From positions 62,001 to 126,000 of the forward strand of contig JACEFZ010021723.1 of NCBI GenBank assembly GCA_014155875.1: a stretch of DNA of 64,000 nt, in the 5' to 3' direction. Position 1 is the first letter of the stretch; every line of letters starts with the position of its first letter. The notes beneath the pieces are model-generated. The model was not told the DNA's origin. It was given only the letters and a program-made list of their open reading frames with translations, and made no database searches. Positions 43,322 through 54,488 of this stretch are shown here, piece by piece. The position numbers and the translations under genes were made by a program. This stretch comes from Cepaea nemoralis. Its lineage: Eukaryota > Mollusca > Gastropoda > Stylommatophora > Helicidae.

Positions 43322-44110
43322 AAAGAGTGATACAAAGTTCTGCAGATAGCAGATAGAAGAAGAAGTTGGACACGATATTTTTGTGTTTACAAAGGTACTT
43401 GATGGAGTTTTTCTAAAGCGGAAAATTATTATTGTGTACTGAGAATATGGTCTTGAAATTTATAATGTACATTGATTAATGTGGGGGGATAAATATGATG
43501 AGGGGATTGAAATGTTTTGCTCAATTGTTGGGACTTCAATTGTGTTTTATGAAATGTGTAAAATAACTTAACTTAGATGGTTATTTTTACGATGTTTTGG
43601 GTTGATTGAGTTACCTTAAGGGTGTTTAAAATGATTATTACTTTGAAGTTCAGTTAGAAGATGAATTAAAGTAGTGGTTAGTGAAGTGATTCTATATGTA
43701 TATGGAGGGGTATGTTATTATTACATGTGGGGTATGCAATGTATATACAAGGTTTATAATAGGAGCTGGGTTGAACAGCGTTTAATGGGAGAATATGGGG
43801 GGAATGCCAGGTTGAAATTTGGCATTTAAATAACTGCATATTGGAAGAAGAAGACTGTACTTAACAGTATAATAATAGTTAGGAAGTTTTTTGTTGTTGA
43901 AGGAATGGTAAACGGGAAATTGATGATCTGAATAATACAAAGGCTAGCAGTTTTGGATTAACATATTTTTTTGATAATAACAATTATTATTGACGGAAAC
44001 TGAAGATAAATTTTGAAACTTTATTTTTTGATAAAGTTTTGAGAATGTATGGGAAGAGAAAGGTGATTACTTCTTACTTTCTTACTTTTTCCTTACTTTT
44101 ATTACTTTCA

Positions 44111-44120
44111 GGTGCGCACC
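44111..44120. promoter_or_regulatory. GGTGCGCACC palindrome
   Basis: A perfect 10-bp palindrome 420 bp upstream of the 3' LTR. The same ten bases occur in LTR-2 (60243-60252), 443 bp upstream of its 3' LTR. Pyrimidine-rich sequence flanks both, with TCTATC-containing runs downstream. Function is unknown; a protein-binding site is one option. Confidence 0.55.
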
Positions 44121-44486
44121 TACACAAATCTAATCTAGCTATTTTTTTCTGTCTATCCTAGAATACTGAGAGTGTGAGAATGTGAATAAGGGGGAAATAA
44201 AGGATAAGGGGAATATCTTCAGTTTTGTCAATCATAATTTAGATGGACATTTTAAACTTAAAAAGCGGTTTGCTTATGGAGACTTTTGTATTGTGGGGAA
44301 TTTTATGGAGAGTTTTGTAGAAAGTTTTCTAGAGAACTTTATGACGAGTTTTGTAGGGAGTTTCGATATTATTGTCTCTAGTTAGCAATTGGCTATGAGG
44401 AGATAGGAGAATTGACTTAGGAAATATATGGAATTGTTGTTATTGTAGAATAGAGATGTAAAGTTAACTAATTAAAAGTTGGGGTT

Positions 44487-44511
44487 GAGATTTTTTCAAG
44501 GAAAAATTCTC
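44487..44511 (+). other. Hairpin preceding the Gypsy-1 polypurine tract
   Basis: GAGATTTTTT and AAAAATTCTC pair at nine of ten positions around a five-base loop CAAGG. The stem ends 19 bases before the 3' LTR. LTR-2 has an 11-bp perfect hairpin with a five-base loop ending 16 bases before its 3' LTR. Confidence 0.65.
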
Positions 44512-44530
44512 TTTGAAGAAGGGGAGGTAT

Positions 44531-44820
44531 TGTAACAGTGGGAGATTGAGGTTAGGAGTAAAGAGTTAAGGAATGCTGCGCATTCCTTGACTAGGGGGAA
44601 AACCATAGTGAACGTGTGTGCACGAATGAAGAAGGGTATCTAGAAAAACACACACGTCACTTGGGGCCAGCGAGAAGAGATGTCAACACCGAGAAGGGAG
44701 TCTCCATCATATGTGCTGAGATAGAATGATTTATCAATAAAATACCTTTCTAACAACGCGAAGACTGACTTGTGTGGTGCTATACGATCACGATCATAAC
44801 CTGTGTGTGGCTCTGTAACA
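44531..44820 (+). repeat. 3' LTR of Gypsy-1
   Basis: 290 bp, TGTAACAGTG to CTCTGTAACA, with one base different from the 5' LTR. It is followed by the target duplication TAAG. Confidence 0.97.
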
Positions 44821-44835
44821 TAAGTTCATCTCATT

Positions 44836-44837
<2 letters not shown>

Positions 44838-44914
<77 letters not shown>
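44838..44914. repeat. (CT)n microsatellite
   Basis: About 77 bases of CT repeat, starting 17 bp right of Gypsy-1. Confidence 0.97.
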
Positions 44915-44920
<6 letters not shown>

Positions 44921-45777
44921 ACTGTCTGTCTGAAGGGCTTTAGTCGCACATTCCTGTTGAACATCAAAGGCCTTCCCAGCACCTGTCTCGATCAATGAGT
45001 GTCCTAAGACCACTGTCTATCCTCATACAGACAAGGTAAACTGATGACATTTCTCCCAAGTGGTTTCACACCAATCTTGGTAGGCAATCCAAGGGTTGGT
45101 CCAAATAATCAGCGTTATTTTGGACGCTATCAATAGACTGCTCACCCTCAGGAATTTCTCCTGAGTAGTCAGTCTCCAATGTGCGTCGGTATCATACAGG
45201 ACGAATCTCAATGTCTGTCGTGTACATGAATAGGCTAAGCGCTACCGGGGCTTGGATAATGTTGGATTTTTCCAAATTATCACATACAACAACGAGACAA
45301 CATTTCTCACAGTGACACCACAAAGGCAAGAGCTGAAACAATAAGTAACAATGAAAATCCACAAGCTTGAAGTTTGGAAGAGTAAACAGGAGCAGGAAAC
45401 TAAAGCAAGCCCTCAGAATAGAAGGCAAATGATCAACAATATGTTGGTATTTATCTGAGTTTATAGCTAGGAAATTCTGCCACAAGACTTATTACTGAAG
45501 TCAGACAAAGCGAGAGGGGTAATCTCCCACCAGAAGGCTTCCCTGGTATGCTATGTGTGCTTGCGTCTGAGTTAGCTCAGCATTGCCCGTAAGTTAAATA
45601 CTGTTTTTGTCCCTGACGTGATATGGGACACGTGTACATGGATAATCATTCATACACACCTCCAGGTACATACACATGAAATGTAGACGACGCTGTACAG
45701 AAGAGGTGGGATAGAAACACTAGCATAGTATGGCAAGCATTTGATAAGAGGCAGAGACAGGCACAGAAAGATCTTCG
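44915..45777. other. Unique sequence, nothing recognised
   Basis: About 860 bases between the CT repeat and the mariner element. The longest frames (up to 97 codons, minus strand) resemble nothing known to me. No tandem structure is seen. Confidence 0.4.
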
Positions 45778-47052
45778 AGGGTTGTTCAGAAAGTAATGCA
45801 CCACATGGGGTATCTCATCTATTAATAAAGATAGAAGAATGCAATTTTGAGCACTTCAAATATGGCATGTGCCGATTGTGTGCACCGAATTGCAACCCAA
45901 TCGGCCAAATAATATGGCTACCCTAAACCGTTAAAAAGGAGCGTATTAGCAACTTGCGTTGTAAGCAGCGAAATTTTGATAGCATTTTTCGTTGCAGAAA
46001 AGGAAACTTTTGTGAACATTCACAAGTGTCTGGAAGTTTTGCAGTCGACAGGAGTACAGTCAGTCGCTGGGTTCAGAGAATCAAAGAATCAGCAAGTGGA
46101 GATACGAAGCTGTTTGATTGGCCGCGCTAAGGACGTCCCGCCACAGTCACCAACGCAGAAATGTTGAAAGACATTGAGGGGATTATTCTTACTGATAGGC
46201 GAATCACTGCTCAATAAGTGGCCTTACAGCTGTCAGTCAGCAATGGTAATGCAAATGCAGTTATAAAAACTTGGATTTTGTAAAGTTTGCTCAAGATGGG
46301 TTCCTAGAAGTCTTACAAATGACCATTGGTTGCAAAGGAAAGAAAGTTCTCCTGAATTGTTGGAGCGTTTCAATGCTGAATGAACCAAGATCGTTACAGA
46401 TGACGAAACCTGGGCACATCTTGTAGAACTTGAAGACAGTCAGTGGAGTGGCATCATCCGCAATGACCACGAAGACAGAAATTCAAGACATCTCCTTCAG
46501 CAGGAAAGGTCATGATCACTGTCTTTTGGGACATTGAAGGTGTGATTCTTGTTGATGTTATGCCAAGAGGGGAGACAATCAATTCACAAGCTTGAATTAA
46601 GATATTGAAAAAAATAAAAAACACTCAATCGACGGTTTCGCAGAGTTCCTATCTATATTCCCGATTTGGCATCCTCTGGTTTTCATCTATTCGGTCGTTT
46701 TAAAAGATTCAAACCGTAGGACAAGGTTTGAAGATGATGAAGGAGTGATTCATGCAGCGAAGAAATGGCTACATGATCAAGACAAAATCAGATACGGGCA
46801 AAGAATACATGCACTTGTTTCGCGCTGATTTGAAGCCTTACATGTTGACGGTGATTATGTTGAATAATACCGATGTCTACATGATATATCCATGTATATT
46901 GTATGTAAATTTCATGTTTTATGGAGACCCCCCCCCCCCCCCCAAAAAAAAAAAAAAAAAAAACCAAACAAACAAACAAACAAAACAAAACAAAAAACAA
47001 AAACACCAGCTCCTGAGAAAAACGATGGGGTGCATTATTTTCTGAACGCCCT
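45778..47052 (+). mobile_element. Decayed mariner transposon with transposase pseudogene
   Basis: About 1275 bp, the usual mariner length. The inverted ends match: GGGTTGTTCAGAAAGTAATG at the left and the complement of AGGGCGTTCAGAAAATAATG at the right (TGCATTATTTTCTGAACGCC). TA follows the right end. Broken frames encode mariner landmarks in order: VTDDETWAH with SQWSG, then AGKVMITVFWDIEGVILVD and MPRGETINS, then a C-terminal stretch around 46690-46800. Several stops and frameshifts make it non-functional. A C16/A19 homopolymer near 46928-46963 interrupts the 3' part. Confidence 0.88.
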
Positions 47053-47054
47053 TA

Positions 47055-47200
47055 GAATGTGAACAGTTGATACAGCTAGGCAACATAATACAGAAAACGC
47101 AATCTTCGTCAACATAACACAAGACAGAGAGCAGTGGGCAGTCATCATCGCCGATGTCTGCTTTAGACCAGGTCGCTGAAGAAGAAGAAGATGCAACATT
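47055..47200 (+). mobile_element. Probable LINE 3' end with GAA tail
   Basis: One frame reads ITQDREQWAVIIADVCFRPG, then arginine and TGA, then a short GAAGAAGAAGAAG run. A terminal (D)R-W---I--DVC-RPGR motif followed by a simple repeat is a common LINE ending. Only about 30 codons are visible, so the call is tentative. The mariner element sits directly on its left. Confidence 0.4.
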
Positions 47201-47289
47201 AAAAATAAATATTGTAGTCTAGATTTGGCATTGTGTCACCCACAGCGATTTCATTCAGTATGGTAACAATATCATTAGGTGAAATACGC

Positions 47290-49213
47290 GGAGATGTGAG
47301 GCTAGGTGAATGTCCTACACTCAGATGTGAGGCTAGGTGAATGTCCTGCACACAGATGCCAGGCTAGGTGAATGTCCTACCCACATATGTGAGGCTAGGT
47401 GAATGTCCTACACACAGATGTGAGGCTAGGTGAATGTCCTACACACAGATGTGAGGCTAGGTGAATGTCCTACACACAGATGTGAGGCTAGGTTAATGTC
47501 CTACACACAGATGTCAGACTAGGTGAATGTCCTACACACAGATGTCAGGCTAGGTGAATGTCTTACACACAGATGTCAGGCTAGGTGAATGTCCTACACA
47601 CATATGTCAGGTTAGGTGAATGTCCTACACACAGATGTCAGGCTAGGTGAACTAGGCAGAGTTGTGAGGCTATATGAATGTCCTACATCAAGGTGTCAGG
47701 CTATGTGAATGTCCTACACACAGATGTGAGGCTATGTCGATGTCCTACCGGAAATGTGAGGCGATGTGGATGTCCTACATAGAGATGTGAGGCTATGTTT
47801 ATGTCCTACACACAGATGTGAGGCGATGTGGATTTCCTACATAGAGATGTGAGGCTATGTTTATGTCCTACACAGAGATGTGAGGCGATGTGGATGTCCT
47901 ACATAGAGATGTGAGGCTAGGTGGATGTCCTACTGGAGATGTGAGGGGATCTGAATGTCCTACACGGAGATGTGAGGCTATGTTTATGTCCTTCACAGAG
48001 ATGTGAGGCGATGTGGATGTCCTACATAGAGATGTGAGGCGATGTGGATGTCCTACAGGGGATGTGCAGGGATGTGAATGTCCTTCACAGAGATGTGAGG
48101 GGATGTGAATGTTCTACACGAAGATGTCAGGCTATGTGAATGTCCTACATAGAGATGTGAGGGGATGTGAATGTCCTACACGGAGATATGAGGGGATGTG
48201 AATGTCCTACACGGAGATGTCAGGCTATGTGAATGTCCTACATAGAGATGTGAGGGGATGTGAATGTCCTACACGGAGATATGAGGGGATGTGAATGTCC
48301 TACACGGAGATGTCAGGCTATGTGAATGTCCTACACAGAGATGTGAGGGGATGTGAATGTCCTACACGGAGATATGAGGGGATGTGAATGTCCTACACGG
48401 AGATGTCAGGCTATGTGAATGTCCTACATAGAGATGTGAGGGGATGAGAATGTCCTACACAGAGACGTCAGGCTAGGTGAATGTCTTACACAGAGATGTG
48501 AGGGGATGTGAATGTCCTACGCGGAGATGTCAGGCTAGGTGAATGTCCTACACGGAGATGTGAGGGGATGTGAATGTCCTACTTAGAAATGTGAGGGGAT
48601 GTGAATGTCCTATACGGAGATGTCAGTCTATGTGAATGTCCTACATAGAGATGTGAGGGGATGTGAATGTCCTACACGGAGATGTGGGGCTAGGTGAATG
48701 TCCTACACGGAGATGTCAGGCTATGTGAATGTCCTACACAGAGATGTGAGGGGATGTGAATGTCCTACACGGAGATGTCAGGCTAGGTGAATGTCCTACA
48801 CGGAGATGTGAGGGGATGTGAATGTCCTACACAGAGATGTGAGGGGATGTGAATGTCCTACACGGAGATGTGAGGGGATGTGAATGTCCTACTTAGAAAT
48901 GTGAGGGGATGTGAATGTCCTATACGGAGATGTCAGTCTGTGTGAATGTCCTACATAGAAATGTGAGGGGATGTGAATGTCCTACACCGAGATGTGAGGC
49001 TAGGTGAATGTCCTACACGGAGATGTCAGGCTATGTGAATGTCCTACACAGAGATGTGAGAGGATGTGAATGTCCTACACGGAGATGTCAGGCTAGGTGA
49101 ATGTCCTACACGGAGATGTGAGGGGATGTGAATGTCCTACACAGAGATGTGAGGGGATGTGAATGTCAAACACGGAGATGTCAGGCTAGGTGAATGTCCT
49201 ACACGGAGATGTC
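47290..49213. repeat. 31-bp minisatellite, about 60 copies
   Basis: The unit is GATGTGAGGCTAGGTGAATG followed by TCCTACACACA, 31 bp. A first zone has GGCTAGGTGAATG, a second mixes GGCGATGTGGATG and GGGGATGTGAATG, with ACACGGA or ACATAGA spacers. Multi-unit blocks recur (compare 48540-48760 with 48850-49080). The array ends abruptly in the hAT-like sequence at 49214. Confidence 0.96.
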
Positions 49214-50834
49214 AGGCTATGCCGGATCCGGCCCGCGACGTCATTTCATAAGGCCCGCCGGCGGTACTCGAACTTGCTTGATATAACGTATGGACCACGC
49301 GACGTTGCGATACAATTTACATGTAAATATTATGGTTTGAATAATAGGAGATCTTCACACGCGCGGAGACCTCCTGGCTGCCATGTGTCTTAAATTTACT
49401 ATTTTCAATTATAAATTATTGTATCTAGATTTTCTTGTTTATTGCAATGTCTGCTTATTTCGCGCCGTCAACACAGGTCCAGTGCTCCAGAATATTTACT
49501 GCTTTTTTGCCAGTCATCCATTTTATAGGTATGTAACAAGGATTTCTTTGTTTGACAGTGATAGGTAAGTGAACTGCAAGTGTGAATTGAGGCAGGCAAT
49601 AAAGCAGCAAACATAGCATAAAAATGCCATAGAATCCTCGTGTTATTACGAAAATATTATCCCCAGATCAGAAGAATTCCCCGGTCAAGGTGTTAATCTA
49701 GCTCGTCTCTAGGCCAGTGGAGCAGATCCTTACGCAAATGTTTACGTTGCTCAAGGAACTCTCTGCGATGATCCAAGTGTCTGTCCTACTTTATGTAATA
49801 AACCTGATGGGCAGAAATCTTGCATTTAGGCCATTTCGGTCTTTTTCGGCGGACCCACATGGCTGCAACTCGCAGAAACCCGGTTGAAAAACTCTGCTCT
49901 AGGATGTTTATTTAGGCCAGCCCTATTTATATATTTTACAAACCTTATTATGTGATATATTCTATTACCAAAGGTACTTATAAACTTTATATGTGCCTTT
50001 GGTGAGCCGTAGCCTCACCAGTGACCCTTAGCATTCTGCTTTTCTTGTGTTTCAATAGGATTTTAATTATATTTCTAATTCAATGTCTTTTTCATTTTCA
50101 GATCCCGTGTACTTCATCCTTCATTATGGCTACTAAGAAAAGAAAAGCTGACATCGAGTGTCGCGTTTTCAATGAATAATGGGGAGTAAAGTACTTCTTT
50201 TTGGAAACAAAGGACCAGAAAACCAATTGCGTAATATGCAGCGAAAGTGTTTCCGTTTTGAAAGAGTACAAACTCCGGCGTCACTACGAAACAAAACATC
50301 TATCAACATATTCACAGTTTTCTAGAAAGTTACACTCTGAGAAATATGAGTCCATGAAACGTGGTTTAGAAACACAAAAAAATCTCTTCACAAAAAAGTT
50401 TGCTGAAAATGAATTTGTCACTCGACTCGTACAAGTTACATAATAGTGCATAAGTTGGCAGAACGCGAAAACCATTTACTGATGGCAACATCATCAAAGA
50501 GTGCATGTTAGAAGCAGCAAGTGACTTGTGTCCCGAAAAAAGCCTGTTTGTCTGGAACTATCAGCATTTCGGCAAGTTCAGTTGTGCGAAGAACAGAAGA
50601 ACTTGGACAAAACCTAGTGCTACCGATACGCGAGAAAATTAGGAACTTGTAGTATAATCTGGAGTTGGATGAGTCTACTGATTTCCCGAGGACGTCACAA
50701 CTTCTCGTGTTCATTCGTGGTGTCAATGTGGACTTTAAGATAACGGAAGAGTTGGCATCCGTTTGCAGAATGCATGGAACAACAACTGGAAAAACAATTT
50801 CATGGAAGTGCAAACAGTTTTGCAAGTCTATAAC
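49214..50834 (+). pseudogene. hAT-type transposase with BED finger (ZBED/GTF2IRD2-like), truncated
   Basis: From ATG at 50126 the frame reads MATKKRKADIECRVFNE, a stop, then a BED-type zinc finger with CVICSESVSV and RRHYETKH (C-x2-C ... H-x4-H), and RKLHSEKYESMKRGLE. Out-of-frame stretches continue the family pattern: IKECMLEAASDLCPEK, then LDESTDFPRTSQLLVFIRGV and ITEELASVCRMHGTTTG. This matches the hAT transposase group that also gave rise to ZBED and GTF2IRD2-like genes. At least two stops and two frameshifts are seen. A splice acceptor TTTTCATTTTCAG ends at 50101. Upstream, CCGGATCCGGCCCGCGACGT at 49219 resembles the leaders of this group. The 5' LTR of Gypsy-3 cuts the gene at 50835. 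Confidence 0.82.
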
Positions 50835-52820
50835 TGTCACAAAAATAAAACACCGCGTTTAACCAGTTGATTACTATAGAGACTTTCTGATTAACCGGCC
50901 TATCTGCAAAGCCAAAACTATTTTAACTAACAGAAAAAACAAATTGGATGTCAAAATCCCCAGGACGGTCAAAAGTTGCAGCTGCACGTGTTTACATGGG
51001 GTCGACAAAATGGGAACATTTGGAAGTGAGTGAGATGAGTCCATACATCGCTTTGACAGTTCATAAACAGGTTGGATTTAAGCGGAAGTACTCAGCTCGG
51101 GAGAAAACAGTCCGTCTGTCATTGAGAGTTTCCGGACATCAAGCGAAATGACGGCTGTGGTTGTCACCACTCGACAGAAGATTGGCGGTTTGTTGTGAAA
51201 ACCCGTTGTTGGGAGCATACAGGAACTCGCTAGCTTGTTGTGGGAGTCAAAACAAGTGATGACAACTCTAACATTGATTGAGCCAGGGAGGATAGATTCT
51301 TGACAAATGCCCAAATAACACCTGTGTGGACATAAAGAATACCGTCACGTGACCAATTTTAGGTTTTGCCAAAAACCTGATTTGGGGACAATTAGTGTTG
51401 ACCAAAACCGTGGATTAGGATGGACGTGTTTGTGGGAGAGCTCTACAGTGTTAGATTAATTTATAATTAACTAGCATGTGTCGTTATGGCAAAGTGTAGC
51501 AGCCATCCCGGAATGAGGATAGTTTGCATAAGGTAGTTATATAGTCTAATTAGTCCTAATTAATATAGGCAGTAGTCTTGTTAAAACTAGAGTGTGATGA
51601 TTAGCACTGTTAGTTGGAAACTAGTTAGAGTAGTGAAGTGATAATTGGCTCTGCTAGGATGAATAGGATAGAGGGGTGATAATTGGAGAGATTCTAGATG
51701 GGGAAAGTGTCCAATGGGGGGATCTTTCAGTGGGTTGCCCACTGAAGTTTGCAGCTCTGTTATGGGTCTTTCCTTGTCATAGCCTGATTCGGACGTAGGT
51801 GAGGAGCTAATATGCTCTATGACAGAGTTTAGTTAGCTATAAAATAACTGAGCAAGGTAATAGACTTACACTCAGCCGGTAGGATCAGTGACTAGTACTA
51901 TCACAAGATGTGTTGTTTCTCTCACAGGTTCCATACCAGTTACGAGGAAGTTCAACACTGGGTTTGATGAAGTGCAACGTCAATTAGACATAACACCAGT
52001 TGGACACAAAAATGTTTCTTACAAAAAAGGAATAACGTCTGAGAAGAAAGATGGTTCACCTAAGATGGGTGATGATTGTTAATGCATCACACAGCATAAG
52101 AACATTGGTACCTAAACAAGAACATTAAAATATAATAGTCACATGGTGTGATATATTCTAGTGAAATAGTTCAAAAGACATGATACCTGAACCTAGATAG
52201 ACACTAGTTAGGTTCAAGTATATTAACAATAACAGTGATACCTAAATACTCACTACAAAGGATTTGTGCATTCTTTAAGAACGATAGGAAATTATGTGCA
52301 TTGGGCAACCGGTCCATGATCAGCTGTAATTTACAAACAGTATCTATTTCGGATGATCAGGAAGATGGATTACCAGGTAGCTACAGATGACAGTCGGTGT
52401 CCGGCAGGAGAGATACAGTACCGGGTGAGGTGGACTTGTTCTGACTTAACGTGCTGTGGTGTGTCCTTGCAAGGATGAACTGACTATGCTATTATCTGAG
52501 AGTCCGATCCTACACACATTATAGAACACATCACACATTTTCTTCGCTTACACGTCTCTCGTACATTACACTTTTCTTTTAATAAATTAATCTTTATTAA
52601 TTTTTGGAAGCAAGAGTTGTTGAATATGTTGCGTTGGGGAAGTATGAGAGGGGGCATAGTACGAGAGTGAGAGAGTGATAGAAAAAGGTGTCCACTGGCT
52701 GATGGAGTGTGTTGGGCGGAAGCTGGTGGATTCTCCAGGATATTGATAGGAAAGAAAAATTATAATGTGAGTGTTGACTATCCTCACTCCAGGGACGACA
52801 CTTTAAAGGAGGACACGACA
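50835..52820 (+). repeat. 5' LTR of Gypsy-3
   Basis: The left edge TGTCACAAAAATAAAACACC matches the sequence at 63056 onward. The right edge GGACACGACA is set by the primer site five bases later, giving TGTC...GACA ends and 1986 bp. AATAAATTAATC near 52580 may be the polyadenylation signal. About 14 differences, including a roughly 10-base indel near 51303, separate its first 945 bp from the 3' copy (about 1.5 percent by eye). An identical 67-codon frame in both copies is not believed to be a gene. Confidence 0.8.
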
Positions 52821-52824
52821 TTAT

Positions 52825-52842
52825 TGGGTGCTCGTCCGGGAT
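52825..52842 (+). promoter_or_regulatory. Primer-binding site, tRNA-Pro type
   Basis: TGGGTGCTCGTCCGGGAT differs at one base from the well-known tRNA-Pro primer site of gammaretroviruses (TGGGGGCTCGTCCGGGAT). It follows the LTR end after four bases (TTAT). Confidence 0.85.
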
Positions 52843-52990
52843 CTTTGGACAGCGGGATCTCTCGTAAACGGGATCTTTGGACAGCGGGATCTCTCGTAAA
52901 CGTGATCTTAGGACAGCGGGATCTCTCGTAAACGTGATCTTTGGACAGCGGGATCTCTCGTAAACGGGATCTTTGGACAATGGGATCCTC
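52838..52990 (+). repeat. 32-bp leader repeat grown from the primer site
   Basis: About 4.5 copies of GGGATCTTTGGACAGC plus GGGATCTCTCGTAAAC, starting at 52838, 52870, 52902, 52934 and 52966. The first copy begins inside the primer site (GGGAT). Confidence 0.92.
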
Positions 52991-53265
52991 TGACAACGGG
53001 GTCTTTTGACACGGGATCCTTAGTTATAAAACGGAGATATCATATTAGAGAATCCAGCTAGAGTGAATGTGGATAGGGGTTAGGACACATATCTTACCTG
53101 TTCACACTTCACACGTCTGCATAGGTCTGTGGTCCTGATTCTACTCTTGTCACTGAGTGAATGTGCTGGGTGTGGTAATATCTAGATTTATAGTACTTGG
53201 TCATATATCTGTATATTAATTTGCAGTTATATTGTACTCAACCTGCTAGCTTACCTCTCTGTAAA

Positions 53266-53994
53266 ATGGCCACTCCGAAACTAACCACTGCAGAATTAAA
53301 GGCAAAGGGGGAAGAAATGGGATTGTCGGGTTCTGCTCTAACGGATTACATACAGGAATTGGAGAGAGAGTATCGTCAAGCAGAAAGGGAAGATCGAAAG
53401 GCCGAGTTGGAATTGAGAAGGATGGAGTTGGAACCAGAAGCTAGGAAATTGGAAGCAGAACAAGCTGCGAGGAAATTTGAAGCTGAGCAAGCAGCTAAGA
53501 AACTGGAAGCTGAACAAGAAGCTCAGAAAAGGGAGCACGAGTACCGGATGAGGGAACTCGAGTTGAAGAGTCAATCTAATGGGGAAACTGAGGGAGCAGT
53601 TGGAGGTTCCTCCATCCCAGGCTCAACACCAGTAGGTGGACATGGTTACCATGCTATGAAGTATCCTTTAGCGGTCTACGAGGAGGACAAAGAGAAGATT
53701 GACCAGTACCTTCAACGCTTCGAGGCAATGTCTGTTGCTATGGGTCTGGAGCGTAACAAATGGAATCTCAAGCTATCCCAGGGATTACGCGGGACCGGCT
53801 ACGAGGTTTATTCTCGCCTGCCGCCAGGACATGAGAACAATTATGACGAGTTAAAGACGGCTCTGCTGAAACGATTCTTCTTCTTCTTTTCGTTCATCCG
53901 GAGTGTTTTTTCAGATGTGATTGTGGTGTGTCTGTTATGCGCCCTTGGGCCGAAACCCGTAGGCCAACACATCGACTTTAGCGTGCTTTTTTGA
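53266..53994 (+). pseudogene. gag: Gypsy-3 gag, C-terminally truncated
   Basis: ATG at 53266 opens a frame reading MATPKLTTAELKAKGEEMGL, a SAP-like N-terminus common in this gag type. A glutamate/alanine-rich coiled coil follows (about residues 30-105, repeats of KLEAEQAA). Then comes a capsid-like segment YPLAVYEEDKEKIDQYLQRF, then KLSQGLRGTGYEVYSRLP and YDELKTALLKRF. At about 53875 homology ends in TTCTTCTTCTT and the remaining 40 codons to the stop at 53994 are unrelated. The rest of capsid, the zinc knuckle and protease are missing, so a deletion or rearrangement occurred there. Confidence 0.85.
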
Positions 53995-54145
53995 CCAGGT
54001 AGCATTCCTGGGAGACTCTCACTTTTGTAGTGCCATCTGCAACCATGCTGGCCAAGGTTGAACGGTCGAGGACAACGGTCATCCCTCAAAGGAAGGCAGG
54101 GACAGTCCAAAGCATTTTCCGCCAACTAAGGTTGCTTCCATAGTT
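53955..54145 (+). repeat. Diverged duplicate of the segment at 61225-61420
   Basis: ACCCGTAGGCCAACAC, then AGCGTGCTTTTTTGACCAGG, then CCTCAAAGGAAGGCAGGGAC here align with ACCCGTAGGACGACAC, AGCGGGCATTTTTTAATGAGG and CCTCAAGGGAAGGCAGGGGC at 61225-61390. Identity is roughly 70 percent over about 180 bp in direct orientation. Without LTR-2 the copies would be about 550 bp apart. Confidence 0.65.
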
Positions 54146-54215
54146 GCAGGGCCGACACATAACGCCCTGGATTTGGGCTCACCGAGGGAGATCGTCACGT
54201 CCTGCTCATGGCTGC

Positions 54216-54459
54216 TGTAGCAGTATGTGTATATTGGGTGGGCAAAACTACAGCACGCTTGAGCATCAGGATGGAATGGGAAGAAGGATGCTCAAGTCGT
54301 GACGTAGTTTGTTGTTAGGAACCAGTCAACATCTGGGCCTGGAAGAGAGAAGACGCCATGTTGTATGAAGGTTGTAGAAGTGGTCATCAAGATGAAATAA
54401 ATCTCTATTTATACTCAAACCTAGAACTCGTTAGTCCTATTTATCTGTGCGCTGTTACA
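54216..54459 (+). repeat. 5' LTR of LTR-2
   Basis: 244 bp, TGTAGCAGTATG to GCGCTGTTACA, identical by eye to the 3' copy. GAAATAAATCTC at 54394 is a likely polyadenylation signal. Confidence 0.97.
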
Positions 54460-54470
54460 AAGGACTGAAT

Positions 54471-54488
54471 TGGTGCCCATGACACAGG
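54471..54488 (+). promoter_or_regulatory. Candidate primer-binding site of LTR-2
   Basis: TGGTGCCCATGACACAGG begins 11 bases after the LTR. TTGGTGCC and the 10-11 base gap match Gypsy-1. Confidence 0.5.

Larger units (their letters stand above)
43322..44530 (+). other. Gypsy-1 3' non-coding region and polypurine tract
   Basis: 1.2 kb, poor in C on the + strand, with no convincing gene. A 67-codon frame at 44182-44385 has repeats of SF(V/L)E/GSF and no envelope features. A strong 3' splice-site-like pyrimidine tract ends TTACTTTCAG at 44102-44111. The polypurine tract is GAAGAAGGGGAGG at 44515-44527, three bases before the 3' LTR. Confidence 0.8.
36567..44820 (+). mobile_element. Complete Ty3/Gypsy LTR retrotransposon (Gypsy-1)
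   Basis: An 8254-bp element flanked by the 4-bp target duplication TAAG (36563-36566 and 44821-44824). It has two 290-bp LTRs with one visible difference, a candidate primer site, gag, pol, a 1.2-kb 3' non-coding region and a polypurine tract. The pol order is protease, RT, RNase H, integrase, the normal Gypsy order. All catalytic residues are present and no stop interrupts either ORF, so it is probably recent and possibly active. It landed about 40 bp right of the Tigger-like element. Confidence 0.96.

Noticed and set aside
44182..44385. Envelope-like or accessory gene in the Gypsy-1 3' region
   Set aside because: 67 codons, internally repetitive, without signal peptide, transmembrane segment or cysteines expected of an envelope protein.
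44831..45013. Arg/Glu repeat ORF (also 20391-20603)
   Set aside because: Translation of CT/GA microsatellites.
50948..51151. 67-codon ORF repeated at 63169-63372
   Set aside because: It lies inside the Gypsy-3 LTRs, so both copies are the same LTR sequence; no known domain.
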